Shown: in pieces, positions 1-8,700 of the stretch
Layout of the letters: each line of letters starts with the position of its first letter
Numbering within the stretch: the first letter of the stretch is position 1
NCBI GenBank assembly: GCA_937915745.1
Contig: CALGGJ010000084.1
Span: forward strand, 1 to 16,890
Source of the DNA: an uncultured Prevotellaceae bacterium
Lineage (GTDB): Bacteria; Bacteroidota; Bacteroidia; Bacteroidales; Bacteroidaceae
Reading direction: 5' to 3'
DNA: 16,890 bases
The notes under the pieces: model-generated
What the model saw: the letters and a program-made list of their open reading frames with translations, nothing else
The model's database searches: none
What the model was told of the DNA's origin: nothing
Made by a program: the position numbers and the translations under genes

Positions 1-55
1 ATGAAATCCAAAGTTTTCAAAGCGCGAAACAGTCTAATGACCGATTTGGGTTAAA

Positions 56-135
56 ACGATTGCGTGCTCTCAGCCTTGAGAGTGCGCAGTCGCAGCCCCG
101 AGAGTGCGCAGTCGCGATGCCGCGAGTGCGCACTC
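56..135. repeat. 22-bp tandem repeat ending in a palindrome
   Basis: Two copies of GAGAGTGCGCAGTCGC start at 78 and 100, exactly 22 bp apart. A third, diverged unit (GCGAGTGCGCACTC) starts at 122, and a degenerate unit may precede them at about 56-77. The third unit contains the perfect 12-bp palindrome GAGTGCGCACTC (124-135). The array lies just downstream of the minus-strand thioesterase stop, so the palindrome could form a hairpin in its 3' end, but no T-run follows. Open reading frames through this GC-rich array have low-complexity translations and are not genes. Function unknown; it may be a dispersed intergenic repeat. Confidence 0.7.
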
Positions 136-177
136 ATAATTTTATGTGTTCTTTGTCGGGTTGTTTCGTGTATGAGT

Positions 178-654
178 CTATTTGCTTTCGTCTTCCACTT
201 CACATCGGCGGAATCCCATTTTCTGTGCCTTGTCGGCATCGAGCAAGTAGTATGTGGCCGTGCCTTCGGTGCATATTTCGCCATGGCTGTCGGTCACGGT
301 GCAGTTGATAAACAGCAGGTTGCGCACCTGACGGTCTATAGTGGCCCGGATGGTGAGTTGCGGTTCAGAAGTGGATACTGCCTTTCTGAATTTCACGTTC
401 AGTCCCACGGTATATCCACTTGTTTGTCGTTTTCGTGTCACGACCCATCCGCAAGTTTCGTCGATGAGTGTGCTCAGTATTCCTCCGTGCATGGTGTTAA
501 TCCATCCTTGATAGTGCCGGCTTGGGTGCCAGGTGCATACTATGTCTTCGCCGTCTTCAAAAAACTCCATGTGAAGTCCGTGCGGATTATCGGGCGAACA
601 GCCGAAGCAGTTGTAGTCGGGATGTCCGCGCCAAGGGTTGATTATTCTGTACAT
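178..654 (-). CDS. PaaI-family hotdog-fold thioesterase
   Basis: This 158-residue cytoplasmic protein has the length and pattern of single-domain PaaI-like (4HBT) acyl-CoA thioesterases. Seen in the sequence: an N-terminal CFGCSPDNPHGL segment (residues 16-27), common in a subgroup of these proteins, and the hotdog helix motif HGGILSTLIDE (56-66), whose HGG and acidic residue usually form the active site. The strand GYTVGLNVKFRK follows (about 80-91). There is no signal peptide or membrane segment. It is transcribed away from the fucose operon with its own probable promoter, and nothing ties it to fucose metabolism. The natural acyl substrate cannot be predicted. The family call is secure; the specific function is not. 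Confidence 0.88.
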   Translation of the reverse strand: MYRIINPWRGHPDYNCFGCSPDNPHGLHMEFFEDGEDIVCTWHPSRHYQGWINTMHGGILSTLIDETCGWVVTRKRQTSGYTVGLNVKFRKAVSTSEPQLTIRATIDRQVRNLLFINCTVTDSHGEICTEGTATYYLLDADKAQKMGFRRCEVEDESK

Positions 655-697
655 AGATGTTATGATATGTGGTGGTATGGTACCTCGTCTTACGATG

Positions 698-705
698 CAA
701 AGGTA
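698..705 (-). promoter_or_regulatory. Putative promoter -7 box for the thioesterase gene
   Basis: On the minus strand this reads TACCTTTG, an exact match to the Bacteroidota -7 consensus TAnnTTTG, about 43 bp before the thioesterase start codon. A convincing -33 TTG was not found at the usual spacing, so the call rests on the -7 box and position alone. Confidence 0.5.
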
Positions 706-741
706 GTGTTTTCATCGATAAGAGAAATGTGAAAACTGAAA

Positions 742-756
742 AATGCGTGTCGCATT
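742..756. promoter_or_regulatory. Inverted repeat between divergent promoters (possible operator)
   Basis: AATGCG-TGT-CGCATT is a perfect 6-bp inverted repeat with a 3-nt centre. It sits between the divergent thioesterase and fucP promoters, about 45-60 bp upstream of the fucP -33 region. The size and symmetry suit a dimeric regulator site, but an arm this short can occur by chance, and no regulator gene is in the window. Confidence 0.25.
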
Positions 757-800
757 CGAGCCATATAGCATTCCGAACCTTGATTTTTCACTTTTCGCCA

Positions 801-829
801 TTGCTTTTAATCAAAAGTTTGTATCTTTG
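801..829 (+). promoter_or_regulatory. Putative promoter of the fucose operon
   Basis: TATCTTTG (822-829) matches the Bacteroidota -7 box TAnnTTTG exactly. A TTG at 801-803 lies 18 bp upstream, close to the usual -33 spacing. The fucP start codon is about 38 bp downstream of the -7 box, in an AT-rich leader without an obvious Shine-Dalgarno sequence, as is normal in this phylum. Confidence 0.65.
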
Positions 830-867
830 CACCGACAATAAATTATAAATCATTACTCAATCCCCAA

Positions 868-2118
868 ATGAAAACAATTGAAAAAAAGTATCTGGTGCCG
901 TTCATCTTGGTAAGCCTCCTCTTCCTGTTGTGGGGCATAGCCAACAACATGACCGACACATTGCTTGCAGCGTTTAAGCGCATCATGAGCATGACCGACT
1001 CTCAGACATCGCTCATCCAGTTTGCCTTCTATGGCTCTTATTTCTGTTTTGCATTGCCGGCAGCGCTGTTTATCCGCAGGTATTCGTATAAGTCAGGCAT
1101 CATACTCGGCCTCATACTCTACGCCGCCGGTACGATGTTGTTCTTCCCTGCATCGCTGATGTCCAGTTATGTATTCTATCTTATTGCCATCTACGTGATG
1201 GCAGGCGGATGTTCTATACTCGAAACCACAGCCAACCCATATATCCTTGCTATGGGCGACCCACAGACAGCCACCCGTCGCCTAAACGTGGCCCAGTCGC
1301 TCAATCCTATAGGCAGCATCATTGGCATTCTGATGAGCAAATACCTCATACTGGGCAACCTCAACACGGCCAGTGCCAACGAGCGTGCACAGCTCTCGTC
1401 CGGGCAGTTGGAACAAATGCAACGGGGCGAGCTGTCGGCCGTCACCAGCACCTACATGATCGTAGGCTTTGTGCTCATAGCAATCTTGATTGGCATGTTG
1501 CTGGTGCGTATGCCAAAAGGCGGCGACTCGGCTCGGGGTTCGGTCGTCGATTCATTCCGTCGGCTGCTGCATAACAAGCCATACACATTCGGCGTAATAG
1601 CCATGTTCTTCTATGTAGGGGCACAGATAGGCGTGTGGTCGTTCACCATACGCATTGTCATGCAGGAACTGGGAATGCTCGAAGCTGAGGCCTCAAACAT
1701 ATATCTCTATTCCATCATCACATTCTGCCTTGCACGCTTCGTCTTCACCTGGCTCATGAAGTACTTCACGCCAAACATCCTCCTGGTGTGGGCCGCAGCC
1801 CTCGACATCGTGCTGTGTGCCATCGTAGTGTTCTGTGGCGGAACAGGATGGTTCCTGGTTGTCTCGCTCATAATGGTCAGCTTCTTCATGTCGTTGCAGT
1901 TCCCTACAATCTATGGCATAGCCCTTGAAGATGTAGGCAACGATGCCAAAATCGGAGCATCAGGCCTTATCATGGCCATACTCGGCGGCGCAGTCATCAC
2001 ACCGCTCCAAGGCATCGTAAGCGACCGCTACGGAATCAACATGGCATATATCGTGCCGATGCTCTGTTTCGTAGCAGTATGCGCATACAGCATATATGCA
2101 CTCAAACTTAAAAAATAA
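868..2118 (+). CDS. fucP: FucP-type L-fucose:H+ symporter (MFS)
   Basis: A 416-residue inner-membrane transporter with about twelve hydrophobic segments, the usual size for the FHS family of the major facilitator superfamily. Seen in the sequence: LLWGIANNMTDTLLAAFK near the N-terminus with an acidic residue at D30, then QFAFYGSYFCFALPAALFIRR (51-71) and LETTANPYI (118-126). These blocks are characteristic of FucP and its close relatives; the Glu in ETTANPY (E119) corresponds to a proton/sugar-coupling residue of E. coli FucP. It heads an operon: the next gene starts 5 nt after its stop, and a fucosidase and a mutarotase follow, which supports L-fucose as substrate. Relatives carry glucose, galactose or N-acetylglucosamine, so specificity is inferred mainly from context. 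Confidence 0.88.
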   Translation: MKTIEKKYLVPFILVSLLFLLWGIANNMTDTLLAAFKRIMSMTDSQTSLIQFAFYGSYFCFALPAALFIRRYSYKSGIILGLILYAAGTMLFFPASLMSSYVFYLIAIYVMAGGCSILETTANPYILAMGDPQTATRRLNVAQSLNPIGSIIGILMSKYLILGNLNTASANERAQLSSGQLEQMQRGELSAVTSTYMIVGFVLIAILIGMLLVRMPKGGDSARGSVVDSFRRLLHNKPYTFGVIAMFFYVGAQIGVWSFTIRIVMQELGMLEAEASNIYLYSIITFCLARFVFTWLMKYFTPNILLVWAAALDIVLCAIVVFCGGTGWFLVVSLIMVSFFMSLQFPTIYGIALEDVGNDAKIGASGLIMAILGGAVITPLQGIVSDRYGINMAYIVPMLCFVAVCAYSIYALKLKK

Positions 2119-2123
2119 CGCAG

Positions 2124-3293
2124 ATGAAAGTATTTGTAAGTGGTTGCTACGACCTTCTGCACAGCGGACACATAGAATTTTTCCGACAAGCCAGCCAGTA
2201 TGGCGACTTGTATGTAGGCATAGGGTCAGACGCAACGATACTTGACTACAAACATCACAAGACATTATACCCCGAACGAGAGCGACTGTTTATGGTGAAG
2301 AGCATCCGCTATGTGACCGATGCCTTCATCAATGCCGGCTCGGGCATAATGGACTTTGTGCCAACGGTAGAAGCCCTGCATCCCGACCGCTTTGTGGTCA
2401 ACAGCGACGGAGCAAGTGAAGAAAAACGCAGATATTGCGAACAACACGGCATAGAATATATAGTGCTCGACCGCACACCCGCCGACGGACTCACCCCGCG
2501 CAGCAGTACCGACATAAAACGTACGCTGGCCAGCAACAACATACCTACGCGCCTCGACCTTGCAGGCACGTGGATAGACCAACCCTACGTCAGTACATAC
2601 GCTCCGGGATGGGCCATCACCATATCGCTCGTGGCCGACTTCGAAGTGCGCGAACGATGCGGACTGTCCACCTCCACACGCAATCAGATACGCAGGCTTT
2701 GGCCGGTACGACTGCCCGACATGGACCCCGAAATGCTGGCAAAACTCGTATTCTGTTTCGAAAACGAACCAGAGCGGGCCGATGGCATCATCAGCGGAGC
2801 ACAAGACGCGATAGGAATATGTGTGCCAGGTCTGTGCCGACACTACTACAATGCACACTACTGGCCCGAGAAAATTGAACAATGCACCGACGGACGCATA
2901 CTCGTATGGCTCGAAAACCACCTGTGCCTCGTGCCAATATTCCCACGACGGCCAGGCTGTTCGGTAGTCGAAGGCAGGCAACTCAACACAAACAATGTGA
3001 AACAACTCACAACAGCTGCCGACGACTGCTGGAATGCTATCATGCAATGCGATATTCAACAATTCGCCAACGCATACGCAGCATCGTTCAACGCTCAAAT
3101 CACACTGTTCCCGGCGATGATACAACCAGGTGTCCAACACTATATTGACCATTACTCAGCCATGCCCGACGTCCTGGCATGGAAAATGCCGGGAGCCGGC
3201 GGCGGCGGATATCTGGCACTCGTGGTCAGCGACTCTGCCACATTCCGCAAAACCCATTCCGAAGCAATACCACTAACCATCAGACGCAAATGA
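2124..3293 (+). CDS. Bifunctional HxGH nucleotidyltransferase / fucokinase-like GHMP kinase
   Basis: This 389-residue cytoplasmic protein fuses two enzyme types. Residues 1-138 are a cytidylyltransferase-like domain: GCYDLLHSGHIEFF (7-20) carries the HxGH nucleotide-binding motif, and SSTDIKR (127-133) is the matching ISSTxIK.R-type signature. Residues 140-389 resemble the GHMP sugar kinases, closest by eye to fucokinase: PTRLDLAGTWIDQP (141-154), a degenerate phosphate loop CGLSTSTRN (179-187), SGAQDAIGI (224-232) and the glycine-rich motif MPGAGGGGY (355-363). By family knowledge the kinase half would phosphorylate a free sugar at C1 and the other half would transfer a nucleotide to the sugar 1-phosphate. 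This resembles Bacteroides Fkp, but with an unrelated nucleotidyltransferase fold. Position between fucP and a mutarotase points to L-fucose. The nucleotide (CTP, ATP or GTP) and the actual activity are not shown. Confidence 0.82.
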   Translation: MKVFVSGCYDLLHSGHIEFFRQASQYGDLYVGIGSDATILDYKHHKTLYPERERLFMVKSIRYVTDAFINAGSGIMDFVPTVEALHPDRFVVNSDGASEEKRRYCEQHGIEYIVLDRTPADGLTPRSSTDIKRTLASNNIPTRLDLAGTWIDQPYVSTYAPGWAITISLVADFEVRERCGLSTSTRNQIRRLWPVRLPDMDPEMLAKLVFCFENEPERADGIISGAQDAIGICVPGLCRHYYNAHYWPEKIEQCTDGRILVWLENHLCLVPIFPRRPGCSVVEGRQLNTNNVKQLTTAADDCWNAIMQCDIQQFANAYAASFNAQITLFPAMIQPGVQHYIDHYSAMPDVLAWKMPGAGGGGYLALVVSDSATFRKTHSEAIPLTIRRK

Positions 3294-3294
3294 T

Positions 3295-3678
3295 ATGACC
3301 GAAGGCTATCCACAACACCAGTACGATTTCCCTACAAAACGATACGTACAAGTGCTCGACCTGCGCGAGGCGACACCGGCAATGATCGCCGAATACCGCA
3401 AGTGGCACTCCCAACCCTACCATTGGAGCGAGATATGCACCGGCATTCGCCAAGTAGGCATACTTGAAATGGAAATATACATCAGCGACAACCACCTGGT
3501 CATGATAGTCGAGACACCAGCCGACTTCGACTGGACACAGGCCATGCACCGACTTGCCACCCTGCCACGACAATCCGAATGGGAGGCATTTGTGTCCCGA
3601 TTGCAAGGCTGCAGCCCGGATGCCCGAAGCGACGAGAAGTGGAAAATGACCGAGCGCATGTTCCAGCTCTACGAATGA
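3295..3678 (+). CDS. RhaM-type mutarotase (type 2 L-fucose mutarotase)
   Basis: A 127-residue protein of the L-rhamnose mutarotase family (RhaM, formerly DUF718), a small ferredoxin-like-fold enzyme that interconverts alpha and beta anomers of deoxyhexoses. Seen in the sequence: EYRKWH (33-38), whose Tyr34 and His38 align with the catalytic Tyr and His of E. coli RhaM; GILEMEIY (55-62); LVMIVET (68-74); and the Trp-Glu region near 96-97. It begins one nucleotide after the stop of the kinase fusion, so the two are probably translationally coupled. Family members in fucose loci are usually taken as fucose mutarotases, and the neighbours support that here. It would supply the anomer the C1 kinase needs. 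Rhamnose remains possible. Confidence 0.85.
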   Translation: MTEGYPQHQYDFPTKRYVQVLDLREATPAMIAEYRKWHSQPYHWSEICTGIRQVGILEMEIYISDNHLVMIVETPADFDWTQAMHRLATLPRQSEWEAFVSRLQGCSPDARSDEKWKMTERMFQLYE

Positions 3679-3740
3679 GGACAACGCACACCCTGACAGA
3701 TGTAAGACAAACAGAATAAATAAATCTTCATTACAACATA

Positions 3741-5588
3741 ATGAAAAGTCTATACGTCACAATACTGCTCACGTTCATAGCATGGCACAGTGCATGTGCG
3801 CAAGCCAAAAACGACACTCCACAGCCGTGCGGTCCATTGCCTTCTGCCAACCAACTTCGGTGGCAGGAGATGGAGATGTATGCTTTCATACACTATTCAC
3901 TCAATACATACACAGGCCAGGAGTGGGGATATGGCAATGAGAAACTCGAACTGTTCAACCCCTCCGACCTCGATTGCCGCCAGTGGGCAAGAGTCTGTAA
4001 GCAGGCAGGGATGCGTGGAATCATCTTCACAGCCAAACACCATTGCGGCTTTTGCATGTGGCCGTCGGCCTATACCGATTACTCAGTAAAAAACACACCA
4101 TGGAAGAACGGACAAGGCGATGTGGTGCGCGAGCTGGCCGATGCCTGTCGCAAGGAGGGCCTTAAGTTTGCTGTATATCTGTCGCCTTGGGACCGCAACC
4201 ATCCGCAATATGGCAAACCGGAATACATCACATACTTCCGCAACCAGTTGCGCGAACTGCTCACACTCTATGGCGATATATTCGAGGTGTGGTTCGATGG
4301 TGCCAATGGTGGCGACGGGTGGTATGGTGGAGCCAACGAGACTCGACGCATCGATGCCAAGACTTACTATCAGTGGACCGAGACATTCAATATGATACGA
4401 AAACTTCAGCCCCATTGCGTAATATGGAACGACGGTGGCGACCGCGGCGACTTGCGCTGGGTAGGCAACGAAGCAGGTAGTGTGGGCGAGACCAACTGGA
4501 GCCTGCTCAACCGACAGGGTAGTGTGTCGGGCAGTATGCTGCGCAACGGACTGGAAGACGGCGACTCGTGGGTGGCTGCCGAAACAAACACCAGCATACG
4601 GCCTGGATGGTTCTATCACGAAACCGAAAACGAGAACGTAAAGAGTCTGTCACATCTCATGGATATATATTACAAATCAGTCGGACGCAATTCCACACTC
4701 TTACTCAATTTCCCGGTAGCACCCAACGGACGGATACACCCTATCGACAGCCTCCGTGGCATTGCTTTCAGCAGAATGATTAGTGAAGTTTTCAGTACCG
4801 ATTTGGCTCGTAAGGCTAAGGCAACAACCTCAAATGTGCGTGGTGGCAGCAACCGCTATGCAGCGAGACACGTAATCGACGGCAAGACCGATACATATTG
4901 GGCCACCGACGATGGGGTGACCCATGCAACGCTGATGCTTACGTTTCCCAAACCCACCACATTCAATCGTTTCCTCGCCGAAGAATATATACCGTCAGGT
5001 CAACGTGTGAAACGATTTGCTCTCGACGTTTTGGTCAACGGACAATGGATGCCATTGACCGACAACCTGTCGGAAGTGGGCGACGGACTTACAACCATAG
5101 GCCATCGGCGCATCGTCTGTCTCCCTACTGTAACGACAACACAATTGCGGTTCACCATACTCGATGCCAAGGCAAGCCCGCTGATATCGAGGATAGGTGT
5201 ATTTATGGCACCCGACATAACACCCGACACCCCCGACTCGGGCGAGAAACGCTCAGCCGGATACTACATATTCTTTGGTGCCAACAGACTGATGTTCATA
5301 ACCCTGCCCCGCCAGCAAACCGTAACCGCTGTGCGCTACCTGCCTCCTCAAAAGTCGTCGGACGGCATCGTGACACATTATCGGATATCGGCCTCCACCG
5401 ACTGGACCAACTGGCATGTGCTTGGCGAAGGCGAATTTGCAAACATAGTGAACAACCCCATCTGGCAAACTGTGAATTGTCAACAAACCAAGGCCAGCGT
5501 TATACGTTTCGAGGCACTCGGAATGGCGTCGGGCGAGCGCATGGGGTATGGTGATATCGAGGTGGTGAGTGAATGTGAAAGTAAGTAG
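3741..5588 (+). CDS. Secreted GH29-B-like alpha-L-fucosidase with C-terminal F5/8-type domains
   Basis: A 615-residue exported glycoside hydrolase. A signal peptide spans about 1-20 (hydrophobic ILLTFIAW, then ACA before Q21); the Cys has no good lipobox, so cleavage by signal peptidase I is likelier than lipidation. The GH29 catalytic domain covers about 35-350: AFIHYSLNTYTG (48-59), FTAKHHCGFCMWPSAYTDYS (96-115) and FEVWFDGANG (181-190), with D186 as the expected nucleophile. The AETNTSIRPGWFYHE region (280-294) is typical of the GH29-B subgroup, which cleaves alpha-1,3/1,4-fucose of Lewis-type structures. Residues about 351-490 (HVIDGKTDTYWAT) look like an F5/8 discoidin-like domain, and about 500-612 like a second beta-sandwich. 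It lies 62 nt after the mutarotase with no clear promoter, so it is probably the last gene of the operon. Confidence 0.88.
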   Translation: MKSLYVTILLTFIAWHSACAQAKNDTPQPCGPLPSANQLRWQEMEMYAFIHYSLNTYTGQEWGYGNEKLELFNPSDLDCRQWARVCKQAGMRGIIFTAKHHCGFCMWPSAYTDYSVKNTPWKNGQGDVVRELADACRKEGLKFAVYLSPWDRNHPQYGKPEYITYFRNQLRELLTLYGDIFEVWFDGANGGDGWYGGANETRRIDAKTYYQWTETFNMIRKLQPHCVIWNDGGDRGDLRWVGNEAGSVGETNWSLLNRQGSVSGSMLRNGLEDGDSWVAAETNTSIRPGWFYHETENENVKSLSHLMDIYYKSVGRNSTLLLNFPVAPNGRIHPIDSLRGIAFSRMISEVFSTDLARKAKATTSNVRGGSNRYAARHVIDGKTDTYWATDDGVTHATLMLTFPKPTTFNRFLAEEYIPSGQRVKRFALDVLVNGQWMPLTDNLSEVGDGLTTIGHRRIVCLPTVTTTQLRFTILDAKASPLISRIGVFMAPDITPDTPDSGEKRSAGYYIFFGANRLMFITLPRQQTVTAVRYLPPQKSSDGIVTHYRISASTDWTNWHVLGEGEFANIVNNPIWQTVNCQQTKASVIRFEALGMASGERMGYGDIEVVSECESK

Positions 5589-5673
5589 ATTGGTATATGA
5601 AGGCTGATTATCATGATTAGCACTGTATTTACATGAAAAAGACACAGCAACAATGCATTAATTCATAAAATAA

Positions 5674-5704
5674 TTGTGGTTGTCAGAAATCTTCCGTATA
5701 TTTG
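5674..5704 (+). promoter_or_regulatory. Putative promoter of the giant surface protein gene
   Basis: TATATTTG (5697-5704) matches the Bacteroidota -7 box TAnnTTTG exactly, with a TTG at 5674-5676 and a 20-bp spacer, the usual -33 geometry. The start codon lies 38 bp downstream. This suggests the 1965-residue protein can be transcribed separately from the fucose operon. Confidence 0.65.
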
Positions 5705-5742
5705 TCATGCGTAATTATATTTAAATCAAATCCTATAGTATT

Positions 5743-8700
5743 ATGAATAAATTATTTAACCTTAAATTATGGTGGAGAACATTTCGACACATGATACCAC
5801 AGGTGTACCTGTTGGTGTGGTTGCCTGTTGCGTTTGTTGCTATGCCCTTACATGCGTCGATTCCCGAATCGGGATATTATTATCTCTACTGTGAACAAAG
5901 CGGAGGGTTTCTCTCGCGTGGTGGTTCCAATGGCGTTATGCCTGTAATAGATGAATTGGGAGTACCGTTCACACTGACGACTCCAGAAAATGGAGCACGC
6001 CGATTTCTTTTTCTCGACAACTCGCTCTATCTTTATGAGACAGAAAGCGGACTGGCTACCGATGGGTCCGCCTATCGTAATCTGAGTATCACAGAAGTGT
6101 CTGAGGGTCAGTTTACTCTAAAAAGCTACTATAAACGGGTTTATCCTGCCGTTGATGCTTGGTTAGGAATCGACAATGGTGTAGTAGTGCTTACCACAGA
6201 TGAACAGAATGCAGCTATCTGGTGCCTCAAGTCGGCTGATGAACAGAAAGACATAGTGGCCCGGAAGGCAGAACAGCGCATCCGTAATATAGCAGCCAAG
6301 GGCGGACTTGAGGTACAGACACAAGCCGACCTCGAAAGCATACTACAAGGTTATGAGTCCATTGACGCAACGAATCAAGTGACCAATGCAGCACTTACGG
6401 CCAACAGCAACGGATGGACGCTCAACCTGAAGGGAGCTACCAGTGCCCTCAACTGGGGAAAATACACCATCGCATCGAACAACTACGGAGCCATGACCCT
6501 TACTCAGACTGTTACCGGGCTGAAGCGTGGGTTCTATCGTGTGACCTTGCAGGCTTTCTATCGAGGCTGTAAGGTGGCGCCCAGCATGACCGCTGGTAAC
6601 TTGGGGTTTACCATGACCAATGCCATTCTACAGGCCGGCGACAACTATGTTCCTATAGTTGACTGGTACACCATACGCGACTCGGATACCAAACCCGACT
6701 CGCGAGGCGACATATCCGACTTCAGTCTGTCAAAATATACCAATACGCTTTATACGTACGTGGGTTGGGATGGAAAACTGACTCTGACAATCGACAACCC
6801 GTCGTACTTCAGCTCATCGGGGGCATGGTTCAATTTCAACAACCTTACGCTTACTTACTATGACGACGGTCATAGTGACGATGACCTGAAGACCGAACCG
6901 GCGCTTGAGGCCATAGATCAATACATGGCATACAACAAGACTGCCGACACTGACTATGATGCAGCACTTACAATACTGCGGCAGACGGTACTTGCGGCAA
7001 CTGCTAATGAGCAGATAGAACAGGCAATTGCTACACTGCCCGAACTGTATCGTGGCTATATCAGTCGCCTGGCTCCTACCGATAAGGCAATCGACATTAC
7101 CGACATCATCCATAATTCCGATTTTGCACAATATGAAGAGGGATGGAATATCAGCATAACCAACCCGGCAGGCTACAACAAGACGTATAAGTTCTACACT
7201 GCAGGTACGCCACATGTGTTTGAGGCATACGCAGGATACTCCAACTTTGAACTTAGCGGCTTCGATGTCAATCAGACTATAACCCTGCCGGCAGGCATGT
7301 ATAGAATCAATGTGCAGTCGTTCTACCGCTACGGACTTTCCTACAATACCGACCTCACCGAATTGGGTCATGGTATCTCACGCAGTTATCTCTATGCGGG
7401 TTCCGACCGACAGCCTGTCAAGCGACTGGGCGACATTGTTGCCGACACATACGCCAACGACCTGCAGACGGCATCGGCTGAACTGGGGCAAGGACTATAT
7501 CCCAACTCTCTGGTGTTCACTCTCGATGCCGAGGAGACTGTCGCCATCGGTGTATGTGGTACGTATGAGGAGAAGACTTCGTGGTCGGCCATAGGACCTT
7601 TCACACTCGAAAAGGTGAGTCAGTCGGTGCTCGATGCAGAAGAGTCGCAACTGTTTGATGGACTGAAACGGCAGTATGCTGACTATCTTGATGCGCTGGC
7701 TGCCATCGCTTCACCATCCGACAGCTACTCAGAGTTCGCCAAACAGGTAGCTGCTGCCAAGACAACACTCTCGGGTGCCGATGAAGAGGCTGCCATGCAG
7801 GCTATTTGTGCCGAGGTGCGAGGGGCTCTCATTGATTTCATCGCGACACACAACCAAGCTGGAGAACGCTATGATATTACACCACTCATTGACAACCCAG
7901 ACTTTGCCGACGGCATCAGCGGATGGGTTGTAAATGGTATGCAGGCTGTGTCTGGTGGCATTGTTGAGGCTTTCAACAAACAGAATGCATCGATAAGCCA
8001 AACCCTGCAGGGAATGCCGGCAGGCGTATATGAACTCAAGGTGCAGGCATTCCACCGCACCGCAGGCTATCTGAGTACCATACATCCGTACGAGGCTGGA
8101 ACGGAGGTAGTGACAGCAAGCCTTGTCGGCAACTCCGGTACTAACCAACCGCTGCTCAGCATACATGATGCACGCAGATATACACCGGCATTGAGTAGCG
8201 GTAGTGTTGAAGGAGCATATAACCAGTCAATACCAAACACGGCACAGGCCGCATCGGCTGCATTTGCCGACGGACTATATTGGAACTCACTATTCATAGA
8301 CCAGGTTCAGCCAGGTGAACTTAATATTGGGGTGGCTTTGACCAATGGACAGGCAAGCAACTGGGTGGCTCTCGATAACTTCCGACTCTATTATGGTGCC
8401 GCCACCGAAGAGGTCAATGTAAACACAGCAACCGACGGTCTCACATTGCCTGCCGATGCAGTTAAGGCCAATCTGAATACAGACCTTGTCTTGCAGGCTG
8501 GCAGGCTCAATGCGGTGTGTCTGCCTTCCAACATGCCTGCAAGCACATTTGATAATGTTTATGTATTGGCAGAAGTGAAGAGTGATGGCACCAATGCAAC
8601 TGCCACAATGGTGCCGGTACCCGATAATGCAACCCTACAAGCCGGACATGTATATTTTGTGCAGCCAAACAGCGATTGCAGTAACTTCTCCCTTTCTGAT

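Noticed and set aside
1..54. Open frame from the first base to TAA at 52-54, starting with ATG
   Set aside because: Only 17 codons, no recognisable motif, and the ATG at base 1 may be chance. It could be the 3' end of an upstream gene but cannot be supported from this window.
64..732. Long plus-strand frame (222 codons) opposite the thioesterase
   Set aside because: Antisense shadow of the thioesterase, running through the tandem repeat; its translation has no family motifs, while the minus strand has clear hotdog motifs.
2265..3152. Long minus-strand frame (295 codons) inside the kinase fusion
   Set aside because: Mirror of a well-supported coding gene; Cys/Val-rich translation without motifs.
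3675..3719. 14-codon frame starting at ATGA overlapping the mutarotase stop
   Set aside because: Too short, no motif or hydrophobic segment; the overlap alone is not enough.
4898..5554. 218-codon plus-strand frame inside the first fucosidase
   Set aside because: Shifted-frame shadow of the F5/8-type domains; Arg/His/Thr-rich translation typical of an out-of-frame reading.
5603..5621. Weak hairpin after the first fucosidase (GCTGAT with ATTAGC)
   Set aside because: Only about six pairs including one G-T and no T-run; too weak to call a terminator.
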